From NCBI RefSeq assembly GCF_009770985.1, contig NZ_WSRW01000005.1, forward strand, positions 1 to 64,000: DNA of 64,000 bases, written 5' to 3'. Positions 26,385 to 36,300 of the stretch are shown here, in pieces (the first letter of the stretch is position 1; each line of letters starts with the position of its first letter). The notes beneath the pieces were generated by a model. It was not told the DNA's origin. It made no database searches and was given only the letters and a program-made list of their open reading frames with translations. The stretch comes from Mucilaginibacter lacusdianchii. Lineage in GTDB: Bacteria > Bacteroidota > Bacteroidia > Sphingobacteriales > Sphingobacteriaceae. Both the position numbers and the translations under genes were made by a program.

Positions 26385-29300
26385 TTACCGCCCGTTGCCT
26401 GGATTGTTGCTCCTCCGTGTTTCGTCACACGAGGACGAGTTTTTATTTTCAGTGGCTTTGCCGAAATGCCACGATCGGTAGCTTTAGTTGCCCACAAGAA
26501 ACCTTCTCCGGGTACCAGCGAGCTCATATCAGCGGGTGTTAAGGAGGATAGCTGGGTAACAGACTTTTGAATGTGTTTCAACCATTGCGGGCTGTTGAAC
26601 TTGTGTAAAAGAACCATTGAGCTTAGTTCAATAATTTCGTTTGGCAAGCTAGGCGGATCTTGACTGGCGATCATGATACTGACACCTTTATGCCGCATTT
26701 CCCGGATCGCCGTTACAATATTACCGGTCAGTTCCTTATTATCCATATACTTATGAGCCTCATCAAAGACAATAAATTTGTTAAAATGTACGCCATTCAA
26801 ATTTTTGACCGCCGAAAATATATTCAGCATGATAACAAAGAGGCCTAAGGCTTCATCCTTAACGATAAATTCATCCCTTAAATCGACGATAATCAACCGT
26901 CCGGGCTTAAGCACATCTCTTAATGTCAGGCTATCATCAACATATTCTCTCGCAAAGCTTAATTTCTGACGGGCCAGAGCTTTTTGTGTGTTGGTTAGTA
27001 ACAACGAGTCCTCAACGCTTTGTGTTATTCCCTCCAGAGTTAACTCCCGCCTTAATTCTTTCATGATTGCTTTCAATTGCTTAATGTAAGTGGAGTCGTT
27101 ACCAATAGCACCCAAGAGGAACATCCAATCCTGAACACTTAGCTCTCTTGAATTGAATGCGATGGGCAATACTTCCAAGGAAGGGTACTCCGTTCGCCGC
27201 TCGTCAAGTTTATCTTTAGGCGTGAGAATAATAACGTCGTCTATACTGGTAGGGCTTGCGCCATATCGGTCTTTCAGCAGCTGCAACTCCCGCTGTTTAT
27301 CATTAGGACGCGTCATCGAGGTAAATTCCGGTTCATAATCCATGCTCTCGCTATAATGGAAAATTACCCCTGCCAAAGGCGCTGGCAGCGTATTTAAATT
27401 TCTGATAGGCTTTAAAACCATTTCCGATATAGTTCCTATAGTGTAACTTTTTCCGCCGCCCTGTACGCCGAATAAGCTGATCGTATTCGTCTCGCTTAGG
27501 TCCATTGCAATCTTCTTACCATGGATGCTTTCGCCAAGTATGCCGTATTGTGCGCTGTCGGAGGTTTTGCCGATCAGGATATCAAATTGGGGTGCTTCAA
27601 TACCCTCGGGCGTCTCAGCGATTCCCGTGAATTGATCTTTTGTAATTTCTTGCTGGGACTGGTCTATGGACCAGGGGGCATCAGCTTCCTGGTCGTGATC
27701 ATCCGGGATGCTGATAACCGGGATGACCCGCCCATCTTTCGGTTCAGGAAATGACGGCTTGACTTTTTCTTGCGCTTGAGCATCCCAGGATCCCGCTTTA
27801 AGTCTTTGCATGAACGGTTTTAAACGTGTGCTGCTTCCAAGTGCCTGCCCGAGTTCCTCATCCAGTTCGTGGTCTTCCAAGCGACGGGTGTTTAGGTCCG
27901 AGTTGGCATCGAGGATGTCGTCAATCAGCTTTCTACCAAACAGAAAGAAAGTCAATTCATGGTCTACTACCTCTTTAAGATGTTTTTTTTCCGCAGAGTA
28001 ATTGAAAATCAGGCCGAGCTGTTTAAAGGATAGATGAAATCCTTCGTCCAGGGTTTGGAGAAAACCTTGGTAACTGGCGTAGGCGTTTTCACTCAAAAAT
28101 TCATACCGGTAAGCTCTCTCCATATAAAAGGTAAGAAGCGATTTAAACTCCTTGTTCTTCAGTTCACGATCAAGTCTGTCGAATGATAAATGATGCTCCG
28201 GATCGAAATGGAAGCGCAGTGCATGGATAGTGTTTTCTATCTGCTCTCTCATTTTAATTTTTAACTCGGATAGTTCAGAACCGATCAGACTTTTTCTGCA
28301 TTTAATTTCAATTACCGTGATGTTGATTGAACGGGTTTCCGGGTCAATAGAAACCAAAAGATTGTCCGCCCGGCTTTTGCTTTCGCTTTGAAGATTTTCA
28401 AAGAGATTGTGGTGCAGGTCAATTGGAATAAAAAAAGACTCCTCCAGAAACCCCTTTTTCTCGAGGACCCTTTTGGTGAACGCAGATCCTATAACTTCAA
28501 ACGCTTTGTTTTTGGACGAATTGAGTTGCAACGCCAACGAGCTTGATATAGATCTGATGTCCTCCAAAAGCATTTTTACACGCTCTTCATCTTCAGCGCG
28601 ATACACATCAACGCCAAATTCCTCAAAGTGGGGGCCTAACAAACCCAAAATCTCCGAGGTGGGGCGCGTTGTCAGATATGCTGATATGCCTGCCATATCC
28701 TCGCCCGGAACGTAATCAAGAAGAAATGGAATTTTTCCGCCTTTAGAGGGCCGGTCAAAGATTTGTGGTCCCATGTTCTTATCAAACGTTACTACCCAGT
28801 CTGAATAATCATGCAAGTGCGTCAACAATACTTTGTCTTTGTCATTCAACCGCAATTGAGTTGAGGGTATTGATTCCGTCGGTTTTGATGCCAAAGCGCC
28901 AGCAATGAAACTTTGCAGATTGTAAAACAGGGATATACCGAGCGGTTCAGCCTGAAGTCGAGCGCTCCCCCGGTTCGTTCCTAAAATATAACGGTTCCAT
29001 TGGATTTCGCTGCCACTATCCTCCACATTCACCGTCGGTGTTACCAGAAGGCCGTTTAAATAAAAATTTCGATCGGTTCTGTATGGTTTTACCAGCTCTA
29101 TAGTCAAGGGAAAGGGACTCACCAGGAAGCTCAGATGCGAGGTGAATTGACCGGGCGATTTGAGATAGTCTGTAATGTTGTTGATAGAAAACCGGAGCTT
29201 TGGAAATAGTCGGTTTGCAGATGGCTGTGCAAACGCTTCGGCTTCTTCGGAAATGTTGGATTCCGGGTTAATCAATGCTTTCAGTGCGCCTCCATGTTCA

Positions 29301-31798
29301 ATGATCTTGTCGTCTCCTTTAAAGATTCTGACTTCATATTTGATGTTCTCGAAATTCAGCTGCTTTTCGAGTTCAATCAAAGCTTGTGTAAAAATGGCTC
29401 CATCCCCAGCATTGAATAGGTTGACGATCAGTTTGTCGGTGTAAGCATGCTGTGCTAAATAATTTTTGATATGCTTAATCACAAGCCCCGCGCTAACGTC
29501 TGTCTCAACAAAGTTCTCGCTCGTAATGTTGAATAGCTGCCGAAAGTAGATTTTGAGTTGTCTGGAGATGGAAGTCATGCCGTTGTCTGATTCTTCCGTA
29601 AGTACATTTAAGTATAAGCCCCAGCCATAAGCAAGCTCTCCGGTATAATGATATGCTTTGAAAGTCGCCGGTTCAACAAATACCAACGGATTGAGTGCAG
29701 GAGACAGCTGCCCGGCGAAAAGGTCTGCCAGATTATTCTGCCAGGATGATTGAAAGGCAGGATGTTCGAGCGTTCTTTTTTCCCACTTTTCGAATAAGTC
29801 CAGCAATTCTACCCACCAAGCCAGACGAAGTGGGTGCAAAGGGGACAGTAGATAAGCATCTGTAGGTTTGCCATCCGGCAAGGTCGTTTTGATTTTAACC
29901 AAATCGAGTGCCTGAACTTCCGTGATCACATCCTGAAGGTTGGACTCATTCCGCTCATGCTGGCTTTCTTCCTGTATCTGCTTTCCCAAGTGTGACGTCC
30001 ATTCCTGAAACTCATGAACGTAGTTCTTGATCAGTTCCGAGAAATTAAATACGTCTGCTGTTTCAAGAACACCATTTTTCTGCCCATTCGATTGGGCGAT
30101 CTTTTCAAAAAGTGCAGCGCGGAGGTCCTGCAAGCTTTCCGGAATAAGCGAACCGAGTGCGCTTGGTTGAAATTGAATGCTCTGAAAACCCAACGCTGAA
30201 GAATTGCTCTTCAGCACAGCCTTAATTTGACCGAATTGCCGCTTGTTTTGCAGCAACAGATCTTCGATGATCCGAAGCTTTGAAGACAGGTTGATCTGGT
30301 AGTTATGCTTCTCCGAATAGTTAATATAGAAAGTCGATGTATGTTTGGTCAGGTCAGCGATCCAAAGGTTTGATGCCTGCGATGCTTTTGGCAGTGGGGC
30401 ATTCAGCCCGGCTTTCAACTTTTCGATACGATACTTGAAATAAGCTTGTAAGACATTGCTCAACTTGTCTTTTCGGTCATTTTCGCCTTTGTCTGGATTG
30501 TCTTCGATAACGTAGTAAAAGTCTTCAGTGTCGCTTGTTAATTTGTAGTTGAAGGAGCTCTTAAGGGTACTTGGATTTTCTTTGGTAACCTGTTCCCAAG
30601 CTTCCTGAATATCCGGGTTTTTAAAGTTGTCGTTGGCATTTAGAATATTTCCGTGTTCATCCTCCGCCCAAATCTTAAGAAAATACGAACCTTCATCCAG
30701 TAGGTTTGGGCTCAAATCCACTGTCACATCGCGCGATTTGCTTATGGCCGTGGTGTTTTTCACTTTTTTTAAGACCTGAATTTCCTCACCCGCGCCGCCG
30801 TTCACCGCCATCAGCGTAATTTTGAAGTAGTGAAGATTAGGAATGTCTTTGGGGCTCCGGTTAAAGCTGAATCTCACCTTAACCTTAGCTACGGCGGCAC
30901 CTTGTGCCTTCAGTACCTGCTTCCCGTCTTCAATGACGAAGTCACTTGATGTTAATGTGTCGGCATAAATCTGAATTTGATTGTTGTCGAGATCTGGTAT
31001 CTTCCAGTTAGCAAAGTTCAGCCTTGGATATTGCTCGAAAATAATTTGGCAAATTTCGGAAGTGCTTTTTGCTTGCTTTTGCGCTTTGATAAAGTCGACT
31101 AGGTCTTTTTGAATGGTGTTTACTTCAAGTGGCAGTTCTGCAATCCGGTCATATAACGGCTTGTTAAAGGAGCTGAGCAGATTTGCACTCTGGGAATTAA
31201 AATTTAGACGGGAACGGATCTTACCTTCATTGTCGAGTAGAGCAGCATCGGGCAGCAGATCCAGTTTATATAGCTGATTACCGATCGCCTCCTTTGAATA
31301 ACCAGTATGTTCTAACGATAACAGATAAGAAATAACATTGGCGTCCGGGCAGGATTTGCCCAAATAGCCCAATATTTCTGTCCGGATTACGGTTGAAAAT
31401 TCCAAAGGAATATCCTTCAGGAGTTGTCTTTTGAGTTCCGGTTCGATGCCCTCCAAAGAAATTTCCTTAAACGTAGCGTTGCCATAAGAATCTTCAGCAG
31501 CGGTGCGACTGTTAGAAGGAATAAGCACCAGAAGCGGAGCATCCTGCTTGTTCCTTAGTTCTATGAGTTTTGTTGCTGTAATGTACTTTGCATCTGCTGT
31601 GCTTTCATCGGCAATGATGAAGGTGTCAATTGTAGGATACCGTTCCTGTATGAGTGTCCAAAGAACCAACAGTTCTTTGGAGCCCAACCCGGTAATTTTC
31701 ATACAGTGACCGGGAATAGCTTTACTCAGATCGTCATGGTATAATTCCAGTATCAGTTCGATTATACGGGTATAATAAGTCGTAATTGTTGTCGTCAT
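26381..31798 (-). CDS. MAD8-like HerA-type ATPase with embedded nuclease-like domain
   Basis: A 1805-aa protein. The C-terminus is a HerA/FtsK-like DNA-translocase ATPase, with Walker A GVQGGGKSYT at about residue 1448, Walker B FIVFDEAHKYM at about 1678, and a downstream IMIASQDPPSLP sensor block. Near residues 1150-1170, SRADNLLVSID followed by VIEIKCRKSL gives the D...E-x-K spacing of a PD-(D/E)XK nuclease. The N-terminal 1100 residues are unassigned. Size, ATPase type and place after the MAD6/MAD7-like genes match the MADS ATP-binding protein MAD8. It starts 6 bp after the MAD7-like gene and overlaps PP2C by 4 bp. It is the likely effector or translocating core. Confidence 0.75.
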   Translation of the reverse strand: MTTTITTYYTRIIELILELYHDDLSKAIPGHCMKITGLGSKELLVLWTLIQERYPTIDTFIIADESTADAKYITATKLIELRNKQDAPLLVLIPSNSRTAAEDSYGNATFKEISLEGIEPELKRQLLKDIPLEFSTVIRTEILGYLGKSCPDANVISYLLSLEHTGYSKEAIGNQLYKLDLLPDAALLDNEGKIRSRLNFNSQSANLLSSFNKPLYDRIAELPLEVNTIQKDLVDFIKAQKQAKSTSEICQIIFEQYPRLNFANWKIPDLDNNQIQIYADTLTSSDFVIEDGKQVLKAQGAAVAKVKVRFSFNRSPKDIPNLHYFKITLMAVNGGAGEEIQVLKKVKNTTAISKSRDVTVDLSPNLLDEGSYFLKIWAEDEHGNILNANDNFKNPDIQEAWEQVTKENPSTLKSSFNYKLTSDTEDFYYVIEDNPDKGENDRKDKLSNVLQAYFKYRIEKLKAGLNAPLPKASQASNLWIADLTKHTSTFYINYSEKHNYQINLSSKLRIIEDLLLQNKRQFGQIKAVLKSNSSALGFQSIQFQPSALGSLIPESLQDLRAALFEKIAQSNGQKNGVLETADVFNFSELIKNYVHEFQEWTSHLGKQIQEESQHERNESNLQDVITEVQALDLVKIKTTLPDGKPTDAYLLSPLHPLRLAWWVELLDLFEKWEKRTLEHPAFQSSWQNNLADLFAGQLSPALNPLVFVEPATFKAYHYTGELAYGWGLYLNVLTEESDNGMTSISRQLKIYFRQLFNITSENFVETDVSAGLVIKHIKNYLAQHAYTDKLIVNLFNAGDGAIFTQALIELEKQLNFENIKYEVRIFKGDDKIIEHGGALKALINPESNISEEAEAFAQPSANRLFPKLRFSINNITDYLKSPGQFTSHLSFLVSPFPLTIELVKPYRTDRNFYLNGLLVTPTVNVEDSGSEIQWNRYILGTNRGSARLQAEPLGISLFYNLQSFIAGALASKPTESIPSTQLRLNDKDKVLLTHLHDYSDWVVTFDKNMGPQIFDRPSKGGKIPFLLDYVPGEDMAGISAYLTTRPTSEILGLLGPHFEEFGVDVYRAEDEERVKMLLEDIRSISSSLALQLNSSKNKAFEVIGSAFTKRVLEKKGFLEESFFIPIDLHHNLFENLQSESKSRADNLLVSIDPETRSINITVIEIKCRKSLIGSELSELKIKMREQIENTIHALRFHFDPEHHLSFDRLDRELKNKEFKSLLTFYMERAYRYEFLSENAYASYQGFLQTLDEGFHLSFKQLGLIFNYSAEKKHLKEVVDHELTFFLFGRKLIDDILDANSDLNTRRLEDHELDEELGQALGSSTRLKPFMQRLKAGSWDAQAQEKVKPSFPEPKDGRVIPVISIPDDHDQEADAPWSIDQSQQEITKDQFTGIAETPEGIEAPQFDILIGKTSDSAQYGILGESIHGKKIAMDLSETNTISLFGVQGGGKSYTIGTISEMVLKPIRNLNTLPAPLAGVIFHYSESMDYEPEFTSMTRPNDKQRELQLLKDRYGASPTSIDDVIILTPKDKLDERRTEYPSLEVLPIAFNSRELSVQDWMFLLGAIGNDSTYIKQLKAIMKELRRELTLEGITQSVEDSLLLTNTQKALARQKLSFAREYVDDSLTLRDVLKPGRLIIVDLRDEFIVKDEALGLFVIMLNIFSAVKNLNGVHFNKFIVFDEAHKYMDNKELTGNIVTAIREMRHKGVSIMIASQDPPSLPNEIIELSSMVLLHKFNSPQWLKHIQKSVTQLSSLTPADMSSLVPGEGFLWATKATDRGISAKPLKIKTRPRVTKHGGATIQATGGK

Positions 31799-31804
31799 GC
31801 GTGT

Positions 31805-33367
31805 CTACAAAGTATTTAATTCATAACGTGGACGAATCCGTTGCAAGATATAAGCATCGCTCAGGTCATTGTAAAAGCCGATTTGCCGAAGTTTGGATTT
31901 GAACGCTTCCACGTTGTCTTTGAAAGCCAGGTAAGTATTCAAGTCCGCATCTTTAAATTTATCTTCCGACAACCCATTAATAATTAAGCCATATCGATCT
32001 TTTATTTTCTGCATAAGTTCTTCGATGGAAAGGCTTTTGGTGTAAAACTTCTTTCCGTCCGAGTCTAAAACGAGTATTTGAACGAGCGTCTCCAGTAAAC
32101 GGGTGCCCAGTACAAATCGCCTAGGATGCTTGCGGCTTCTACCTTGTGCCAAAAAGCCCCGTTCATTGTTTTTCTGGCATAGATTATCTAACAGTTGGAG
32201 GTGATACCGATACTGGTAATTTCCCCGAACCTTGACAATGAGTTCCATATATCGATCAAAGTAGGTGTCCTCGTACTTAACCATGTCACTCATTAAAACT
32301 TTATCCTCAGCATCGAGCGTAGCATAAAGATTGTCCCATAACGTTTCAAAATAAATGTCAAAGTCAGGTGTCTTTTCTTTAAGTAAGCGTAACGCGGGAG
32401 CCAGGTGATTAGAATTATTTTTATCCAGTTTAAGCCTTTTTAGCGCAGCATTTATCTGGAAGGTAGCCCGAATATAATCATAGATATTATTGTTAAGCTT
32501 TTCCACGTCAGCCGCTGCAATCCTTGCAACCTTGCTTTCAAAATCATCTGTGACATCGACAACCACACTCCAGTTTGGTCTTACGGCATCACTGCCCCCT
32601 TGGATCATTGCCGGTAGTGTAAAAACGAGTTTTTGTAAGTATATGGACAAGTGAAAAGAGGTGATCGTCTTCAAATAATCAATCAATACATTCCGAGGGA
32701 TTAACGATTTGTACACCAGGAGCCTTCTCACATCATCACAGTAAAGTTCCGCTTGCTCGTTGAGTAATGGACGAATCTGGTTCAAGTTGGAATTACTGTC
32801 CAGAAACCCGGGATTTACGTTTTTGATGATTTGCAGCAGTCCGAGACTATCTACATCAAGTTGGGTATTCGGTTGTATCTGGCTCTTCACTTTGTCCCAA
32901 CCCTCGAGCAGAAAGCTTTTCAGATCCTCCCTAACCTTGGGATTTGCACTCAGCATAAGGTATACTTGATCCGACGTGCTGTAATCCCTCGTATTCGCAG
33001 GATTACGCACGCGGTAACTTTCCAAGTGAATCGGGCGGAGAGATGAAATTTTCTCTTTATCTAAGTTGCCCCGGTTCACCATATTCACCAAGTTACTTCT
33101 GATCCATAATTCAACGGCTTCCGGATGTTCACTAAAACCAGTAATGGCGCCATCTTTCTCTTGTTTGGCAAATACACGTTTTAGTGTCTCCAAGTCAATA
33201 AAAGAATTTGCGCCGGCGCGGGCCCGTTGCTTTGGTCTGCCTCCATCATGCCGGAGCAACATGAATAAGTTGACCAGTATGTTGTCAATATTTACCGCTT
33301 TGGCATCAGCGGTGTAAATCAGTTCATTGCGGAATAAACCATCATCTTTATTTAGCTTTATTGCCAT
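31805..33367 (-). CDS. MAD7-like protein of unknown biochemical function
   Basis: A 520-aa, mainly helical soluble protein without recognised motifs. It is assigned as MAD7-like from its size and from its fixed place between a MAD6-like kinase (5-bp gap) and a MAD8-like ATPase (6-bp gap). Basic stretches such as GGRPKQRARAG near residue 40 and GRSRKHPRRF near 405 could contact DNA. The spacing shows it is translated together with both neighbours. Assignment by context; no independent domain evidence. Confidence 0.65.
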   Translation of the reverse strand: MAIKLNKDDGLFRNELIYTADAKAVNIDNILVNLFMLLRHDGGRPKQRARAGANSFIDLETLKRVFAKQEKDGAITGFSEHPEAVELWIRSNLVNMVNRGNLDKEKISSLRPIHLESYRVRNPANTRDYSTSDQVYLMLSANPKVREDLKSFLLEGWDKVKSQIQPNTQLDVDSLGLLQIIKNVNPGFLDSNSNLNQIRPLLNEQAELYCDDVRRLLVYKSLIPRNVLIDYLKTITSFHLSIYLQKLVFTLPAMIQGGSDAVRPNWSVVVDVTDDFESKVARIAAADVEKLNNNIYDYIRATFQINAALKRLKLDKNNSNHLAPALRLLKEKTPDFDIYFETLWDNLYATLDAEDKVLMSDMVKYEDTYFDRYMELIVKVRGNYQYRYHLQLLDNLCQKNNERGFLAQGRSRKHPRRFVLGTRLLETLVQILVLDSDGKKFYTKSLSIEELMQKIKDRYGLIINGLSEDKFKDADLNTYLAFKDNVEAFKSKLRQIGFYNDLSDAYILQRIRPRYELNTL

Positions 33368-33372
33368 CGGTG

Positions 33373-36300
33373 TTATAGGTCTAGGGTTTCAACATGGAGA
33401 CGTTCCTGCTCGTCTTTGCTGATTTTATAGAATTTAAGGTTATCGCCCGTCACAACGACCTCTGTATAATTGAGGTTTTCCAGCAGGTTTTTGAAAATAA
33501 TCAGTTCTATAAACTTTCCGCGAAGGTCGTTTAAGGAAGGACTGAAGCCGTGCTGAATGAAAAACAGCATTTCGTATAGATCCAGCGAAATGGTCAGTTT
33601 AATATGTTTCTCGACTTTATGCCGGAATGTTAAGCTGTCCGGCTCATATTCCAGATACTTCACCAAATGGTCTGTTCGGTTGACGAAAAGCTCAAAATTG
33701 GAAAGGGAAAACAGACGGAAAGATTTGCTAAAGGGGTCACGTATATCGGTGGAGGCCAGCACGAGATAGTTCCTGTCGATATTCGGATTATCGCAGCCCT
33801 CGTTTAATGATATTGCTCTAGATATACTTTCTTTTATTCCTGTAGCAAATCCGCCGTCTGTCAGAACCCGAACAAAGCGGAATACGGATTGATAGGGTAG
33901 GCGTAACAGATGTGAGGGAAAAGGGGTAGTCTCGCTGCCGGGATTGCTCAGGTTGTCCGATGAGGTTAACAGTTCCGATCTGCCTTCAAAGTACTGATGG
34001 CGAATGAAAGCTTTCTGAATATCCCGAATTCGCTTAATTAATTCTTGATCCTGCTCATGTGTAGGCACCCAAATTTTATGCTCATTAAATTCATCCAGCA
34101 GATTGTATTGACGATCTGAAAACTCTAAATAATCGGCGCTTTTGTGATGGCCAAAAAACAAGTCGCGGTCGCGGCCAGGAATGGCCACCTCTCCGATGTC
34201 TGTTTCACGAAGCAAGCTGATCAGGCGATCCTGGTTGCCTGAATCATTAATTGCGGGATTCGTAATGTTGAAATAATAATACTGCCAGTGCTCTACAGGG
34301 TCATCCGGGCTACTGCTGTAGAGCGCTTCAATGTCTGCACATCCAAAATCCCGGCTGATGGTAAAAGCTATAAACGACCGTAAATCACGCATAGTCAAAT
34401 GAAGCTCTCTTTTTAAACTGGCCGTTTTTAAAAGCCATTCTAACCTGGAGATCACTTCTTCACCGGAAGCCGGGTCATTTAAGGACTCGACATTGTACTT
34501 AACAAAACACCGTTCTGACAAGCTGCAATCTGTACATTTGGACCAAAGCTCTTTTTGTGTAAGCACTTTTATTTGCTTTCGGAAAAGGCTCGGTTCAAGG
34601 TGATCCTGCGCGGTTGCCGAACGCAAGTTCAAATTGATGATCATCAGACCGGTTGGCAGGTCATAATGCCCCTCGTTATAAAAATAGTTTTCGATCGTGT
34701 CGCCTAGCTTGGAATGCTTGGCTGTTGTTTTCAAGAACTCGACTAACCGACCCTCGTTAACCGCAATAATACGGCCTTGCCGCGCGTCCGAATAACGCTC
34801 GAGTTCTTCGAAAGGGGCAAAGAACTGCTCCAGCACCTCGTTGTTTGCCCGTTCGTCTTCGTCCTGCGATCCGTCATAATTACTTTCAAAGGGTACGCCG
34901 TCGATGGTAAACATTGCACCGTTTTTATGCGGGTGTTTCGTAAAGCCTCTGATAGTCTCGTGTTGTTCTATTCGTTTGATAAATGCCGTCTTCCCGTCTC
35001 CGGCGTTGCCGGTGATGATCACCAGCTTGTACTTGCCATCTAGAATGTCAGGCAGTAATTTTTTATCCAGCTTCGAATGAATATAGGTCTGCCTGTCGAA
35101 GGGGGTGGTGTGCTCGCTGGCCCGGGTTCCGAAGTTGCCGTTTTTCGACTGGCTGTACAGGGAGTTCAAATAAGTAAGAAAATCACCTTCGCTGGGCGTG
35201 GCCAGACCAGGCAGGTGCTCTTCTTGCGTTTGCGCCAAGATACCGTCTTCGCCGATTGCCTGTAATGCCGTTAACATTTCCATCGCATCCGCATAGCGTC
35301 CTGCACCGTTTGGGTTGATACCTTTATACAAGAAATCTGCAAATTGCTTGGAGATGCGGGGTTCTATGTCCTTAGGATACCTGGGCATCATACTGAGCCT
35401 AGGGGTTTTGCTCGGCGACCAAGGATACTGCTTGCAAGTGAGCTCATACAGGGTTACGCCAAGGGCAAACGTATCGGCGGACTTGTCCCAGTTTACCTTA
35501 TAGCCACTGGTGATCAGATCTGGAGCGAGGTAAGGGTTTGTGCCGACGAAATCTTTGTTTGCGTCAACGAATGAAGCTACATTAAAATCGATAAGCACAA
35601 ACCGTTTTTCATTATCCCAGATGATATTGTGCGGCTTGATGTCTCGATGCAGGATCGGTTTGCTCAGCTTTTGCATCGAAACCAATGCTTGAAGAATGTC
35701 CAATGCCACTTGGTATACGCGGTAGATAGGGAGTTTGGCATCAGTGCGTGTATAGGCACTGAGATTTTCTCCGTCTAGGTATTCCATCACGGTATAAAAC
35801 TGGCCGCTCGGCGCTTCATCATTCCAAACAAACTTAACAATGTTCGGATGGTTGAGCTCGATCAAAGCCTTATATTCATCAATCACCGAGTTTGCGTTTA
35901 CGCTTTCGTGAAAGAGTTTGAGGGTATAGTACTTATCCTGAAGCCGGTGCTTCACTTTGAAGACTCTTGAATAGCCTCCTCTGCCCAGCACCTGATGAAT
36001 GACGTAGACACCCAGTCGATCGCCTTCCTTGAGCTCGTTCGGGTCAAATGGCGTATTAACTTCCCGGACAAGCGCTTTCGCGGCCGGGAGGGCGGTGTCC
36101 TTTTCCCGTAAGGCTTCGTCTATAAATTCTTCAACTTGTTCAATGCTGTCCAGGCGTTTGAAATCATCTGTCAGGATAGTTTTATCACACAATTCATCGA
36201 GCCATTTGGGCAGTGCCTTGTTAAGGCTGCTTGGAAGCTTTTCTAACGGAAGTTTACCTCCCATTTTGTCCAGCTCGTAAGGTGTTCTGAACGGTTCTTC

